From Faucicola osloensis_D (GTDB lineage Bacteria; Pseudomonadota; Gammaproteobacteria; Pseudomonadales; Moraxellaceae), in the NCBI GenBank assembly GCA_020041925.1, contig CP083409.1: a DNA stretch of 64,000 nucleotides; one strand, written 5' to 3'. The notes under the pieces are model-generated. The model saw only the letters and a program-made list of their open reading frames with translations, had not been told where the DNA came from and ran no database searches. Below, piece by piece: positions 1 through 9,719 of the stretch (position 1 is its first letter; each line of letters starts with the position of its first letter). The position numbers and the translations under genes were made by a program.

Positions 1-3000
1 GGTTTCATTTATCCTTTGGTCAATGTAGGGACTTACAGCCTTAAAGTAGACACCAGCACTATTCCGGGCAATATCAAGTATACTTTTACCAGTGATAAGT
101 CCACTTATCCAATTGCCAGTTTTGCAAAAGACAAGCTTGTCCATGAGAGTTACTCATATGGTGGTAGCTTTAGCTTAAATAGTGGTGATCCTGCGTTAAA
201 TATCGATATTCCTATTGACCCGCAGCAACAGGTTAATACTCAATTATTCGTTAATAAAGCAGCAAGTGTTAATAACGTGGAAGTGGGAGACTTTGCTGAT
301 TATACCGTAACTATCGCTAATCGAGGCAGTAACAGCGCTGAAGCAGTTGCGATGACAGATACACTGCCTCGTGGATTTATCTACACAGTTGGTAGTATGC
401 GTGTTAACGGTATCAAAGTGGCAGACCCAGCTGGCGGTAAAGGACCTTATCTCAAGCTCGGTGTGGGTAGCTTAAAGCCTAATACTGAAATTAAAGTCCA
501 ATATCGAGTACAGATTGGGCCCAATGCATTAAATGGCGATGGTGTCAACCGCGTACAGGCAAAAGATGAAGCGGGACAAGCATCTAATGAGGCATCAGCC
601 AAAATTGATGTGCGTCCCGGTGCATTAATTCAAGATGGTTTCATCATTGGTAAAGTGTTCGTCGACTGCAACAAAAACGGTATCCAAGATAATGGTGAGC
701 AAGGTGTACCAGGTGTACGCTTATATTTGGAAGACGGCAGTTTTATCATCACCGATCGTGAAGGTAAATATGATTTTTATGGTATTAGTGCCAAGACACA
801 TGTATTAAAACTTGACCGTACTACCCTTCCCGCTCAAAGCAAACTGCGCCTTATCAGTAATCGTCAAGCCGGTGATGCAGGTAGCCGCTTTGTAGACTTA
901 CGCCGTGGCGAACTGCATCGCGCAGATTTTGCCATTGTCGATACAGATGACAATAACAGCGAATCCTGCAACCAATCTCTACTTGAACAAGTTGCTGAAC
1001 GCAAGAAAAAAATCGAACAAGATAACATCAATCTTGAGCAAGTAATCCGTGCTGACTTAACAACTGATCCGCTCAACTACGCTGTTAGTGATGTACGTGG
1101 ACAACCAGCCAGTGGCTGTATTACCGCTGAAGGTGTTAGCAGTAATTGTAATGTTGAACTTACTAAAACAGCACAAAATCAGTTAAGCCGTATTAGCATT
1201 GAACCCGTTGCTGCAATCAAAACCTTGAACCTTGAACAAACCCTAGAAGAAGCAACCAATAACTCGCTGCAAATTTTAAATTTAACTGATGGTCAAATTC
1301 TACCAATCAACCAAGCCACCATTCAAATCAAAGGAATGGCAGGTGCACAGTTGCAGTTATGGGTCAATGGTCAGCAAGTCCCAGAGAGTCGTATTGGTAA
1401 AAAAGCCGTATTGCCAGACTCTCAAGTTGCAGGTTTTGACTATATCGGTGTGCCGTTAGCGATAGGTAAAAATCAAATTGAAGTCCGTCAGCTTGATATG
1501 ATGGGGAATATCCGCGCTACCCGTGCCATCACTGTCATTGCGCCCGATAATTTGAGTAAAATCAGTATTGATTCCCCCAAACAAGATGTAGCTGCCAATG
1601 GTAGCGATGTCTATCAAGCGGTGGTTAAGGTTGTTGATCAGTTTGGCACACCTGTCTCTAGCCGTACTCCAGTCACGCTTAATAGTACTATTGGTACTAT
1701 TCAAATTAAAGATGTCAACCCTGACCAAACGGGCATTCAAACCTTTATTGAGGGCGGTAGCTTGTTGGTACCGATTCAAAGCCCAAGTCAACCAGGTGAA
1801 GGGATGTTAGAGGTTGAAAGCGGCAGTTATCATGCCAATCAGCGGGTACAATTTTTACCTGACCTACGTCCTTTAATCGTTGCCGGTATTGTCGAAGGTC
1901 GCGTTAATTTCAAAACCTTTGATCCAAAAAACTTAAGCCAAGTTGATAGCCGTGATGGGTTCGAAGAAGAGCTATATGAAATTGCAGATACTGATAATCA
2001 TAAGCAAAGTGCCCATGGACGCGTGGCCCTGTTTTTAAAAGGCAAGGTAAAGGGGAAGTATCTATTAACCTTAAGCTATGACTCAGATAAAAGCAAAGGT
2101 CAACGACTATTCCGTGATATCCGGCCAGATGAATACTACCCAGTGTACGGCGATGCAGCAGCTAAAGGTTTTGATGCGCAATCTACCAGTAAACTTTATG
2201 TACGCGTAGATAAAGGTCGTTCGTATGCCCTATACGGCGATTACGCGACTCGCATTGAGCAAGATGAAGGCATCTCACTGGGTCAATACAATCGCTCGCT
2301 AACAGGTCTGAGTGTCAATGTTGAAAATGACCAAAATAAAGTCACAGCATTTGCCGCCAAGACCACTGCAACGCAAGTAACAAACGAACAGCGTGGCTTG
2401 GGGATCACAGGGCCTTATAGCTTAGGCAAAGTTGATACCGATAGCGTGCTGCGCAATAGTGAAAAGGTTGAAGTTATCATCCGTGATCGTAATAACCCAG
2501 GGTTGATCATCTCGCGGACACTACTTTCCCGTTTTAGTGACTATGAGGTTGACACTGACAGTAACAGCATCTTTTTAAAAACCGCAATCCCAAGTGTCGA
2601 TAGTGAGCTTAATCCTGTGTATCTGCGTGTGACTACAGAGACCGATCAGGGCGGTGAAGAATACACAGTAGCGGGCATTGCCGGCAGTCATAAACTCAAT
2701 GACAAAGTTAAAGTAGGCGGTACCTACGTAAATAGTAATGACCCATTGAATAAGACATCACTGGCTAGTGCCAATATCGTGGTCAAACTATCGCCCACCT
2801 CGAAATTTGTGGCTGAAGCCGCGCATAGCGATCGCACTACCAACCCAGAGGATGATACCACTGCCAATGCATCGGGTGAAACCTCTGGTGCTGCATATCG
2901 CTTAGAGCTTGAGCATAGCATCAACAATACCCAATTGCGTGCTTATCACCAGCAAGCAGATACAGGGTTTTACAACACCGATGCAGTGATTACCGCGGGT

Positions 3001-4422
3001 CGCAAAGAAAGTGGACTAAAACTACAAAGTCGCGTTGATAAGCTAGGCTTTATTAAGGCTGAGGCGATCCGCACTGAGGATACCAACAATGGTGGCGTGC
3101 GTGATGGTTTATCAGCAAGTATTGAACGCGCACTGAACCGTATCATAGCACTCGAGCTGGGAATGCGCTATTACCGTGAAACCGACCAACCAGCCAGTGT
3201 AACCAGTGCTTCAGCCACACCTTATAGTGGCACCACTGCTCGCGCTAAAGTTACCGCCCAGTTACCTAAAGGATCCAATGCCTTTGTAGAATATGAGCAA
3301 GATATTAAAGAGAGTGACCGCAAAGTTTTGGCATTGGGTGGTAACTACCAACTTAATGATAAAGCAAGACTTTACGCGCGACATGAGCTTATCTCAAGTT
3401 TAGGCGGCAATTATGAGCTTAATGACACCCAGCAGCGTAATAGTACGGTAGTGGGTATCGATAGCAAGTATGGCAAAGATGCAAGCGTCTTTAGTGAATA
3501 TCGGGTACGTGATGGTATTTCTGCGCGTGAAGCTGAAGCGGCGTTGGGTTTACGCAATCGTTGGGAAATCAACAAAGGGGTTTTTGTTAATACCAGCTTA
3601 GAAAAAGTGCAGGTCTTAGAAGGTGAGGACAATACCTCACAAGATGCTACGGCTGCTTCTTTAGGTGTTGAGTATCTTGCCAACCCAAACTGGAAAGCCA
3701 CTGGACGCTTAGAAAAACGATGGGCAACACAGTCAGATAATACCGTTAGCGCGTTTGGCTTTGCCTACAAGGTTAATGATGATGTGACTTTGCTCACCAA
3801 AAATATATTTAGCCAGGTTAGTAGCAACACCAAAGACACCGGTGATCGTACTTTGGATCGTTTTCAACTTGGTGCTGCCTACCGTGATGCCGATCAAAAT
3901 CGCTTTGATGCGTTAGGCAAGTTTGAGTATCGGTATGAAAACGATGAAACTGAACTGGACAGCCCTGTCAAACGTGAGGCTTATATCGTCTCGACAGTAG
4001 CCAACTATCACCCTGATCAAGACTGGCATTTTTCTGGTCAATACGCCATCAAAAAACTCAATGTCGATTTTAACGAGCTTGAATCTAGCGGCATTGTTCA
4101 GTTATTAAGTGGTAGAGCCAGTTATGATATAAACCATCGTTGGGATGCAAGCGTGAGCGCAGGCGCATTATGGGGTAATAATAGCGATGGTAAACGCTGG
4201 CTATTAGGCGGTGAAGTGGGTTACCTATTAGCGCAAAACCTGTGGTTATCAGCTGGCTATAATTTCTCTGGCTATTCAGATAAGGACTTAATTGATAGCG
4301 ACACCACTACTCAAGGGCCTTATTTACGCCTACGCTTTAAGTTTGATGAAAATTTATTCAATAAAAAACGTCCAATCGCCAATCAGCTTGATGCGACTGC
4401 CGAACAAATAGCCATCAAATAA
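1..4422 (+). CDS. Giant outer-membrane surface protein, DUF11 / SdrD-B-like / Ig-like plus beta-barrel (5' truncated)
   Basis: The reading frame is open from base 1, so the true start lies outside the window; 1473 residues are visible. In order I see a DUF11-like domain (about residues 80-205, with DYTVTIANRG), an SdrD B-like domain (about 215-295, GKVFVDCNKNGIQDNGEQG, a probable calcium-type loop), a Cys-containing linker, an Ig/invasin-like domain (about 520-610), then roughly 850 residues of alternating beta-strand sequence typical of an outer-membrane barrel. The strand LRLRFKFDENLF near the end looks like a C-terminal barrel signal, followed by an 18-residue tail. The likely location is the outer membrane with exposed Ig-type domains, and the role may be adhesion or surface structure, but this is inference. 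A strong terminator follows. Confidence 0.75.
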   Translation, partial: GFIYPLVNVGTYSLKVDTSTIPGNIKYTFTSDKSTYPIASFAKDKLVHESYSYGGSFSLNSGDPALNIDIPIDPQQQVNTQLFVNKAASVNNVEVGDFADYTVTIANRGSNSAEAVAMTDTLPRGFIYTVGSMRVNGIKVADPAGGKGPYLKLGVGSLKPNTEIKVQYRVQIGPNALNGDGVNRVQAKDEAGQASNEASAKIDVRPGALIQDGFIIGKVFVDCNKNGIQDNGEQGVPGVRLYLEDGSFIITDREGKYDFYGISAKTHVLKLDRTTLPAQSKLRLISNRQAGDAGSRFVDLRRGELHRADFAIVDTDDNNSESCNQSLLEQVAERKKKIEQDNINLEQVIRADLTTDPLNYAVSDVRGQPASGCITAEGVSSNCNVELTKTAQNQLSRISIEPVAAIKTLNLEQTLEEATNNSLQILNLTDGQILPINQATIQIKGMAGAQLQLWVNGQQVPESRIGKKAVLPDSQVAGFDYIGVPLAIGKNQIEVRQLDMMGNIRATRAITVIAPDNLSKISIDSPKQDVAANGSDVYQAVVKVVDQFGTPVSSRTPVTLNSTIGTIQIKDVNPDQTGIQTFIEGGSLLVPIQSPSQPGEGMLEVESGSYHANQRVQFLPDLRPLIVAGIVEGRVNFKTFDPKNLSQVDSRDGFEEELYEIADTDNHKQSAHGRVALFLKGKVKGKYLLTLSYDSDKSKGQRLFRDIRPDEYYPVYGDAAAKGFDAQSTSKLYVRVDKGRSYALYGDYATRIEQDEGISLGQYNRSLTGLSVNVENDQNKVTAFAAKTTATQVTNEQRGLGITGPYSLGKVDTDSVLRNSEKVEVIIRDRNNPGLIISRTLLSRFSDYEVDTDSNSIFLKTAIPSVDSELNPVYLRVTTETDQGGEEYTVAGIAGSHKLNDKVKVGGTYVNSNDPLNKTSLASANIVVKLSPTSKFVAEAAHSDRTTNPEDDTTANASGETSGAAYRLELEHSINNTQLRAYHQQADTGFYNTDAVITAGRKESGLKLQSRVDKLGFIKAEAIRTEDTNNGGVRDGLSASIERALNRIIALELGMRYYRETDQPASVTSASATPYSGTTARAKVTAQLPKGSNAFVEYEQDIKESDRKVLALGGNYQLNDKARLYARHELISSLGGNYELNDTQQRNSTVVGIDSKYGKDASVFSEYRVRDGISAREAEAALGLRNRWEINKGVFVNTSLEKVQVLEGEDNTSQDATAASLGVEYLANPNWKATGRLEKRWATQSDNTVSAFGFAYKVNDDVTLLTKNIFSQVSSNTKDTGDRTLDRFQLGAAYRDADQNRFDALGKFEYRYENDETELDSPVKREAYIVSTVANYHPDQDWHFSGQYAIKKLNVDFNELESSGIVQLLSGRASYDINHRWDASVSAGALWGNNSDGKRWLLGGEVGYLLAQNLWLSAGYNFSGYSDKDLIDSDTTTQGPYLRLRFKFDENLFNKKRPIANQLDATAEQIAIK

Positions 4423-4452
4423 TTGTTAAGGTAAAAAGTGCCCAACACAAAG

Positions 4453-4480
4453 CGGACAACGATGATACGTTGTCCGTTTT
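4453..4480 (+). terminator. Rho-independent terminator of the surface-protein gene
   Basis: A perfect 9-bp stem (CGGACAACG / CGTTGTCCG) with a 6-base loop is followed by TTTT. It lies 30 bases after the stop codon at 4422. Confidence 0.85.
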
Positions 4481-4586
4481 ACATTTGCCCTAACGTTGGT
4501 TTTTGTATTTTTAGGACTAGTTCACTTATTGATTATGGATTATTGATTGCTGCATCTACCAGTATTAATGAGTGTTTGACTGGTGA

Positions 4587-5273
4587 CTAGCCCACGCTTG
4601 ATTTATGCGTTATTAATCTATTTATTTTGTTTAATAAATACATTATAACAGCGGGTAACACAAACAGAATCAATAACCATTGATCACCTTTGCGACGCCT
4701 GGCCGCGATGGCTTGAACGCCTTTATCATAATCAGCAATGCTATAAAGCGCTTGGTCGGCCACCCTCATCTCATAGACGATAAACCCATACGGGTAGTCC
4801 TCAGCATAGTGAATGCTGGCCGTATGTCCGGCCAACGGGTAGGCTTTTGGGCAACTCGAATGATAACCGTCGGTTTCCAAACAGCGAAAGCGCTTGCCAT
4901 TTAACACCAAAAACTCATCACGGCTGCTGCCCGTTTTGCTCTGGGCAAATACCAATTCGGTAGGTTGTTTGGGGACTGTAGCGGTGATGGTTTGCCAGTC
5001 TTTTTGTTCAAGTGGCGTGTCAGTGATGGAGAAAAAATGGGCAATAGCGATGGCCATCAAGGCAATAACGGCATGGCTGGTGAAAAACACCCTTAAGCTT
5101 GGCAGGTCTTTGGGCGATTTTGCAGCATAGCCAACCACCATAGAAAATGTGATTACGGCAATGATACCAACGGCCAATAAGTAATTGGGCGCAACATAAA
5201 AAGCGATGATGACGGCTGCGACATTATAAAGCTTGGCAATCGTGACCAGTATTGAGTATAAGTTATTGGACAT
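4587..5273 (-). CDS. Hypothetical membrane protein, 228 aa
   Basis: I do not recognise the family. Three hydrophobic helices occur in the first 100 residues. A soluble middle part (about 105-190) holds two cysteines (FRCLETDGYHSSCP), which could form a disulfide. A last transmembrane helix near 200-218 (WLLILFVLPAVIMYLL) is followed by a basic tail. The middle domain probably faces the periplasm. The gene is single, convergent with the surface-protein gene and divergent from metH. A hairpin lies 49-88 bases upstream of its start, in the shared divergent region. The function is unknown. Confidence 0.7.
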   Translation of the reverse strand: MSNNLYSILVTIAKLYNVAAVIIAFYVAPNYLLAVGIIAVITFSMVVGYAAKSPKDLPSLRVFFTSHAVIALMAIAIAHFFSITDTPLEQKDWQTITATVPKQPTELVFAQSKTGSSRDEFLVLNGKRFRCLETDGYHSSCPKAYPLAGHTASIHYAEDYPYGFIVYEMRVADQALYSIADYDKGVQAIAARRRKGDQWLLILFVLPAVIMYLLNKINRLITHKSSVG

Positions 5274-5321
5274 ATCACTAACTAAATTTGGGTTTGCTTT
5301 ATCCTTCCACGATAGGCCGTC

Positions 5322-5361
5322 CGGCTCAAGTTAAATTTTTTGTAAACTTTCACTTGAGCCG
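5322..5361. promoter_or_regulatory. Hairpin in the divergent region ahead of metH
   Basis: Two perfect 10-base arms (CGGCTCAAGT / ACTTGAGCCG) enclose a 20-base AT-rich loop, 97 bases before the metH start. A TATAAT at 5400-5405 lies between the hairpin and metH. On the other strand the hairpin lies 49 bases upstream of the 228-residue membrane gene. There is no clean T-tract on either side, so it is not an obvious terminator. It could be an operator or a leader structure. Confidence 0.5.
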
Positions 5362-5457
5362 CTTATTCCACAAATCTAACGATTGAGCGGCGACAAAATG
5401 TTATAATCGACTTATTAACAGATACCTATGACAATTTGAATCAGGACAAGCCTTTCG

Positions 5458-8400
5458 ATGAGCATTAGCACCAGTAACGCCCCTACCAGTCACAAACCCC
5501 ACGACCCAGTCAATTTTCAACTCACACCCCCTGCCAATTTTCCGTTCAAAGCCATACAAGCGACTAACAAAGTCCGTTTAGCTGACCTGTTAAAGCAGCG
5601 GATTTTGTTCCTTGACGGGGCGATGGGGACAGAAATCCAAAACTATAAACTCATCGAGGCAGACTATCGCGGTGAGCGATTTGCAGACTTTGGACGTGAT
5701 GTCAAAGGCAACAATGACTTACTGGTACTCACCCAGCCGCATATTATCCGTGATATTCACCGCTCGTATCTTGAGGCAGGCGCAGATATCATTGAAACCA
5801 ACAGTTTTAATGGCACGCAAATTTCAATGGCAGACTACGGCATGGAAAATCTCGTCTATGAGATTAATAAATCCGCCGCCACCCTCGCCCGTCAAGTGTG
5901 TGATGAAGTCACTGCGACAAACCCAGACAAACCGCGGTTTGTCGCAGGCGTGATTGGTCCCACCTCTCGCACTTGCTCGATTTCACCCGATGTCAATGAC
6001 CCAGCCTTTCGTAACGTCACCTTTGATGAACTGGTTGATAACTACACTGAGGCGACTTATGCTTTGATTGAAGGCGGTGCCGATATCATCTTGATAGAAA
6101 CCGTGTTTGATACCCTAAATGCCAAAGCAGCGATTTTTGCGGTGACGGGCGTGTTCGAGACCATTGGGTTTGAATTGCCGATTATGATTTCGGGCACCAT
6201 TACCGATGCGTCGGGACGTACGCTGTCGGGACAAACTGCCGAGGCGTTTTATAACTCAATCCGCCACGCCAAGCCGATTTCGATTGGGTTTAACTGTGCG
6301 CTAGGTGCAGATGCGTTAAAGCCGCATATCAAAACCTTGTCGGATGTGTGCGAAACTTTTGTCTCCGCTCACCCCAATGCAGGCTTGCCCAACGAGTTTG
6401 GCGAATATGACGAAACGCCTGAGCAAACTGCCACCATGGTTGCCGACTATGCCAAATCTGGCTTGGTCAATATCGTGGGCGGCTGCTGCGGTACCACCCC
6501 TAAACATATCGCCAAAATTGTCGAGATGACGTCACCCTTTGCCCCACGCCAGCTGCCAGACTACAAGCCAGCTTGCCGATTGTCGGGACTCGAAGCCTTC
6601 AACATCACCCGTGATAGCCTGTTTGTCAATGTCGGTGAACGTACCAATGTCACAGGCTCAAAGAAGTTTTTGCGTCTCATCAAAAACGAACAATACACCG
6701 AAGCATTAGACGTGGCTCGTGACCAAGTCGAAGGCGGCGCCCAAATCGTGGATATCAACATGGATGAAGCCATGCTAGATAGCAAGGCGGCGATGATTCA
6801 CTTTGTTAATTTGGTTGCCAGTGAGCCAGATATCAGCCGTGTACCGCTGATGATTGACTCGTCAAAATGGGACATCATCGAAGCCGGTCTTAAATGCACA
6901 CAAGGCAAATCTGTGGTCAATTCGATCTCGTTAAAAGAAGGCAAGACAGAGTTTGTGCAAAAAGCCAAGCTATGTCAGCGTTATGGGGCGGCAATTATCG
7001 TCATGGCGTTTGATGAAGATGGACAGGCGGACAGCTTTGAGCGTAAAATCGAAATCTGCAAACGCTCCTACGATATTTTGGTTGATGAAGTCGGTTTTCC
7101 GAGTGAAGACATCATCTTTGACCCCAATATTTTTGCCGTCGCCACGGGGATTGAAGAGCATAACAACTACGGCTTAGACTTTATCAATGCCACCCGATGG
7201 ATTACCGATAATTTGCCCAACGCCATGGTCTCAGGCGGTGTGTCGAATGTGTCGTTCTCATTTCGCGGCAATCCCATTCGTGAAGCCATTCACGCCGTGT
7301 TCTTGTACCATGCTATCAAAAACGGCATGACCATGGGGATTGTCAACCCAGCCATGCTAGAGCTGTATGACGATATCGAGCCAGACGCTAGAAACGCCAT
7401 TGAAGACGTGATTTTGAACCGTAACCAAGGCGAGTCCGGTCAAGACGCCACCGACCATTTGATGCAAGTGGCAGAAAACTATTTAAGCGGTAAGAAAAAA
7501 GACAGCACTGTCGATTTGTCATGGCGTGAATTGCCCGTAGAAAAACGCATTGAACACGCGTTAGTCAAAGGGGTAACCACCTATATCAATGAAGACACCG
7601 AAGAAGCACGGCTAAAATTTCCCCGTCCCTTAGACGTCATCGAAGGACCTTTGATGGACGGTATGAATGTGGTCGGTGACTTGTTTGGGGCAGGCAAAAT
7701 GTTCCTACCGCAAGTGGTAAAATCAGCCCGTGTGATGAAGCAAGCGGTGGCATGGCTTAATCCGTATATCGAAAAAGAAAAAGTTGCAGGCGAAACCAAA
7801 GGCAAAGTGCTCATGGCAACGGTGAAAGGCGATGTGCATGACATCGGTAAAAACATCGTCGGGGTGGTGCTCGGCTGTAATGGCTATGACATCATCGACT
7901 TGGGTGTGATGGTGCCTTGTGAAAAAATCCTACAAGTCGCCAAAGATGAAAATGTCGATATCATTGGCTTGTCAGGCTTGATTACCCCAAGCCTTGATGA
8001 AATGGTATATGTCGCCAAACAAATGCAGGAGCAAGGCTTTAATCTGCCTCTACTGATTGGCGGTGCAACGACTTCAAAAGCCCATACCGCGGTAAAAATC
8101 GAGCCCAACTATCAAAACGATGCGGTTGTCTATGTTGCCGATGCCAGCCGCGCAGTAGGCGTAGCCACAACCTTACTATCCAAAGAAAAACGCGTCGATT
8201 TTATCAACGAGCTGCGTCAAGAGTATGGCGAAGTCCGTGAACGTCTTGCCAATCGCCAACCCAAAGCGGCAAAGCTGTCGTATGCCGAATCGATTGAACA
8301 CGGTTTCCAATACGACTGGGCGAACTACACGCCGCCTAAGCCCAACCAACTAGGACAAGTCATTTTGGACGATTATCCGTTACAAAATTTATTGCCTTAT

Positions 8401-9225
8401 ATCGACTGGACACCTTTCTTTATCTCTTGGGGATTGGTCGGCAAATATCCCAAAATTTTTGATGATAGCATCGTCGGGGAAGAAGCCAAAGACTTATTCG
8501 GCAATGCCCAAGCCATGATTGACAAATTAATCAAGGAAAAATTGGTCACAGCTAAAGCGGTGTTTAAACTAAGCGCTGCCCAACGCCCAAGCTCAGACAC
8601 GGTGCAGGTACTCGATGAGCAAGGCCATGTCACGCATACCTTTGAGCATTTACGCCAGCAATCTGATAAAGCCAGTGGTAAACCTAATTACAGCCTAGCG
8701 GATTTTATCAGTCCTGAAAAAACCGATTATCTCGGTGGTTTTACCGTGTCATTGTTTGGCGCAGAAGCACTTGCCAATGACTATAAAGCCAAAGGCGATG
8801 ATTATAGTGCCATCATGGTACAGGCGCTTTGCGACCGTTTTGCTGAGGCATTTGCCGAGCATTTGCACGAGTTGATTCGTAAGCAATATTGGGGCTATCA
8901 AGCGAATGAAAGCCTAACCAACGATGAACTCATCAAAGAAAAATATGCCGGTATTCGCCCTGCGCCGGGTTATCCTGCCTGCCCTGACCATACCGAAAAA
9001 GGCAAGCTGTTTGACTGGCTTGATACCACCAATGCCATTGGGACGTATTTGACAGAAAGCTATGCGATGTACCCTGCCTCTAGCGTGAGCGGGTTTTATT
9101 ATAGTCACCCAGAGAGTGATTATTTTAATGTGGGTAAAATCAGTCAAGACCAGCTTGAAGATTATGCTAGACGAAAGGGTTGGGATAAAGCTACCGCAGA
9201 AAAATGGCTAAATCCGAATTTGTAA
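5458..9225 (+). CDS. metH: Cobalamin-dependent methionine synthase
   Basis: This enzyme transfers a methyl group from 5-methyltetrahydrofolate through cob(I)alamin to homocysteine, giving methionine. At 1255 residues it is slightly longer than the E. coli protein because of an N-terminal extension of about 35 residues. Modules in order: homocysteine-binding barrel (FLDGAMGTEIQ near residue 50, zinc-ligand cysteines in VGGCCGTTP near 345), pterin-binding barrel (NVGERTNVTGSKKF), B12 module with GDVHDIGKNIVG carrying the base-off histidine, and C-terminal reactivation domain with RPAPGYPACPDHTEK. All modules are complete. It is transcribed alone and ends at a strong bidirectional terminator. 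I looked for a cobalamin or SAM riboswitch in the 184-base leader and recognised none. Confidence 0.98.
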   Translation: MSISTSNAPTSHKPHDPVNFQLTPPANFPFKAIQATNKVRLADLLKQRILFLDGAMGTEIQNYKLIEADYRGERFADFGRDVKGNNDLLVLTQPHIIRDIHRSYLEAGADIIETNSFNGTQISMADYGMENLVYEINKSAATLARQVCDEVTATNPDKPRFVAGVIGPTSRTCSISPDVNDPAFRNVTFDELVDNYTEATYALIEGGADIILIETVFDTLNAKAAIFAVTGVFETIGFELPIMISGTITDASGRTLSGQTAEAFYNSIRHAKPISIGFNCALGADALKPHIKTLSDVCETFVSAHPNAGLPNEFGEYDETPEQTATMVADYAKSGLVNIVGGCCGTTPKHIAKIVEMTSPFAPRQLPDYKPACRLSGLEAFNITRDSLFVNVGERTNVTGSKKFLRLIKNEQYTEALDVARDQVEGGAQIVDINMDEAMLDSKAAMIHFVNLVASEPDISRVPLMIDSSKWDIIEAGLKCTQGKSVVNSISLKEGKTEFVQKAKLCQRYGAAIIVMAFDEDGQADSFERKIEICKRSYDILVDEVGFPSEDIIFDPNIFAVATGIEEHNNYGLDFINATRWITDNLPNAMVSGGVSNVSFSFRGNPIREAIHAVFLYHAIKNGMTMGIVNPAMLELYDDIEPDARNAIEDVILNRNQGESGQDATDHLMQVAENYLSGKKKDSTVDLSWRELPVEKRIEHALVKGVTTYINEDTEEARLKFPRPLDVIEGPLMDGMNVVGDLFGAGKMFLPQVVKSARVMKQAVAWLNPYIEKEKVAGETKGKVLMATVKGDVHDIGKNIVGVVLGCNGYDIIDLGVMVPCEKILQVAKDENVDIIGLSGLITPSLDEMVYVAKQMQEQGFNLPLLIGGATTSKAHTAVKIEPNYQNDAVVYVADASRAVGVATTLLSKEKRVDFINELRQEYGEVRERLANRQPKAAKLSYAESIEHGFQYDWANYTPPKPNQLGQVILDDYPLQNLLPYIDWTPFFISWGLVGKYPKIFDDSIVGEEAKDLFGNAQAMIDKLIKEKLVTAKAVFKLSAAQRPSSDTVQVLDEQGHVTHTFEHLRQQSDKASGKPNYSLADFISPEKTDYLGGFTVSLFGAEALANDYKAKGDDYSAIMVQALCDRFAEAFAEHLHELIRKQYWGYQANESLTNDELIKEKYAGIRPAPGYPACPDHTEKGKLFDWLDTTNAIGTYLTESYAMYPASSVSGFYYSHPESDYFNVGKISQDQLEDYARRKGWDKATAEKWLNPNL

Positions 9226-9241
9226 GTTAAAGTTAAAGCTA

Positions 9242-9272
9242 AAAAAACGACAATGTAGGGTTGTCGTTTTTT
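9242..9272. terminator. Bidirectional terminator between metH and the convergent 133-aa gene
   Basis: The perfect 12-base arms AAAAAACGACAA and TTGTCGTTTTTT enclose a 7-base loop, giving an A-tract and a T-tract on both strands. It lies 17 bases after metH and 12 bases past the end of the convergent gene. Confidence 0.9.
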
Positions 9273-9283
9273 ATCACTGAGTA

Positions 9284-9685
9284 TTAATTAGAACAAATAT
9301 CTAATCTATTGTCTTTGGTTTTATAACACCATAGCGGATCTTTGGCTTTGTCCATTTGTTGATTCGATAAAATACGTAGCGTTTTACTATTCCGTGAGTA
9401 TTCAACTACCTCTTTGGTTTTACTATCAGTTTCATAGTAGACAGTCGGATAATTCTCCGACATGGTACTGGTTTCAAAGTGATAGGAATTTTTACCGATT
9501 TGTAAAATGGTATACATACCTCCTGCACCACCACCCGTTTTTATAACGCAGCTTTGCTTAGCTTTTAATTGATTGTTTTTAAAAATATAACAAGTCCCAG
9601 TTTGGTCAGGATTTTCATGGGCAAAACTTGCTGATGATAGCAAGGTTAGTGCAGTCAGCGACAACAATTTTAATAACTTGTTCAT
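9284..9685 (-). CDS. Small secreted hypothetical protein, 133 aa
   Basis: The N-terminus is a clear Sec signal peptide (about residues 1-22, ending SSASFA before HENPDQTG). The mature part of about 110 residues has four cysteines (TCYIF, QSCVIK, WCYKT, DICSN), which suggests two disulfides in a small periplasmic or secreted domain. It contains a glycine run (TGGGAGGMY). I do not recognise the family. It is the last gene before a bidirectional terminator, and the SIMPL gene lies 34 bases upstream on the same strand, so they may share a transcript. Confidence 0.75.
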   Translation of the reverse strand: MNKLLKLLSLTALTLLSSASFAHENPDQTGTCYIFKNNQLKAKQSCVIKTGGGAGGMYTILQIGKNSYHFETSTMSENYPTVYYETDSKTKEVVEYSRNSKTLRILSNQQMDKAKDPLWCYKTKDNRLDICSN

Positions 9686-9719
9686 AAAATTTTCTTTTTA
9701 AAGCTCAGAAATAATTCAA

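Noticed and set aside
5274..5457. Possible cobalamin or SAM riboswitch before metH
   Set aside because: The region is short and shows no B12-box or SAM-type conserved core, only one simple hairpin.
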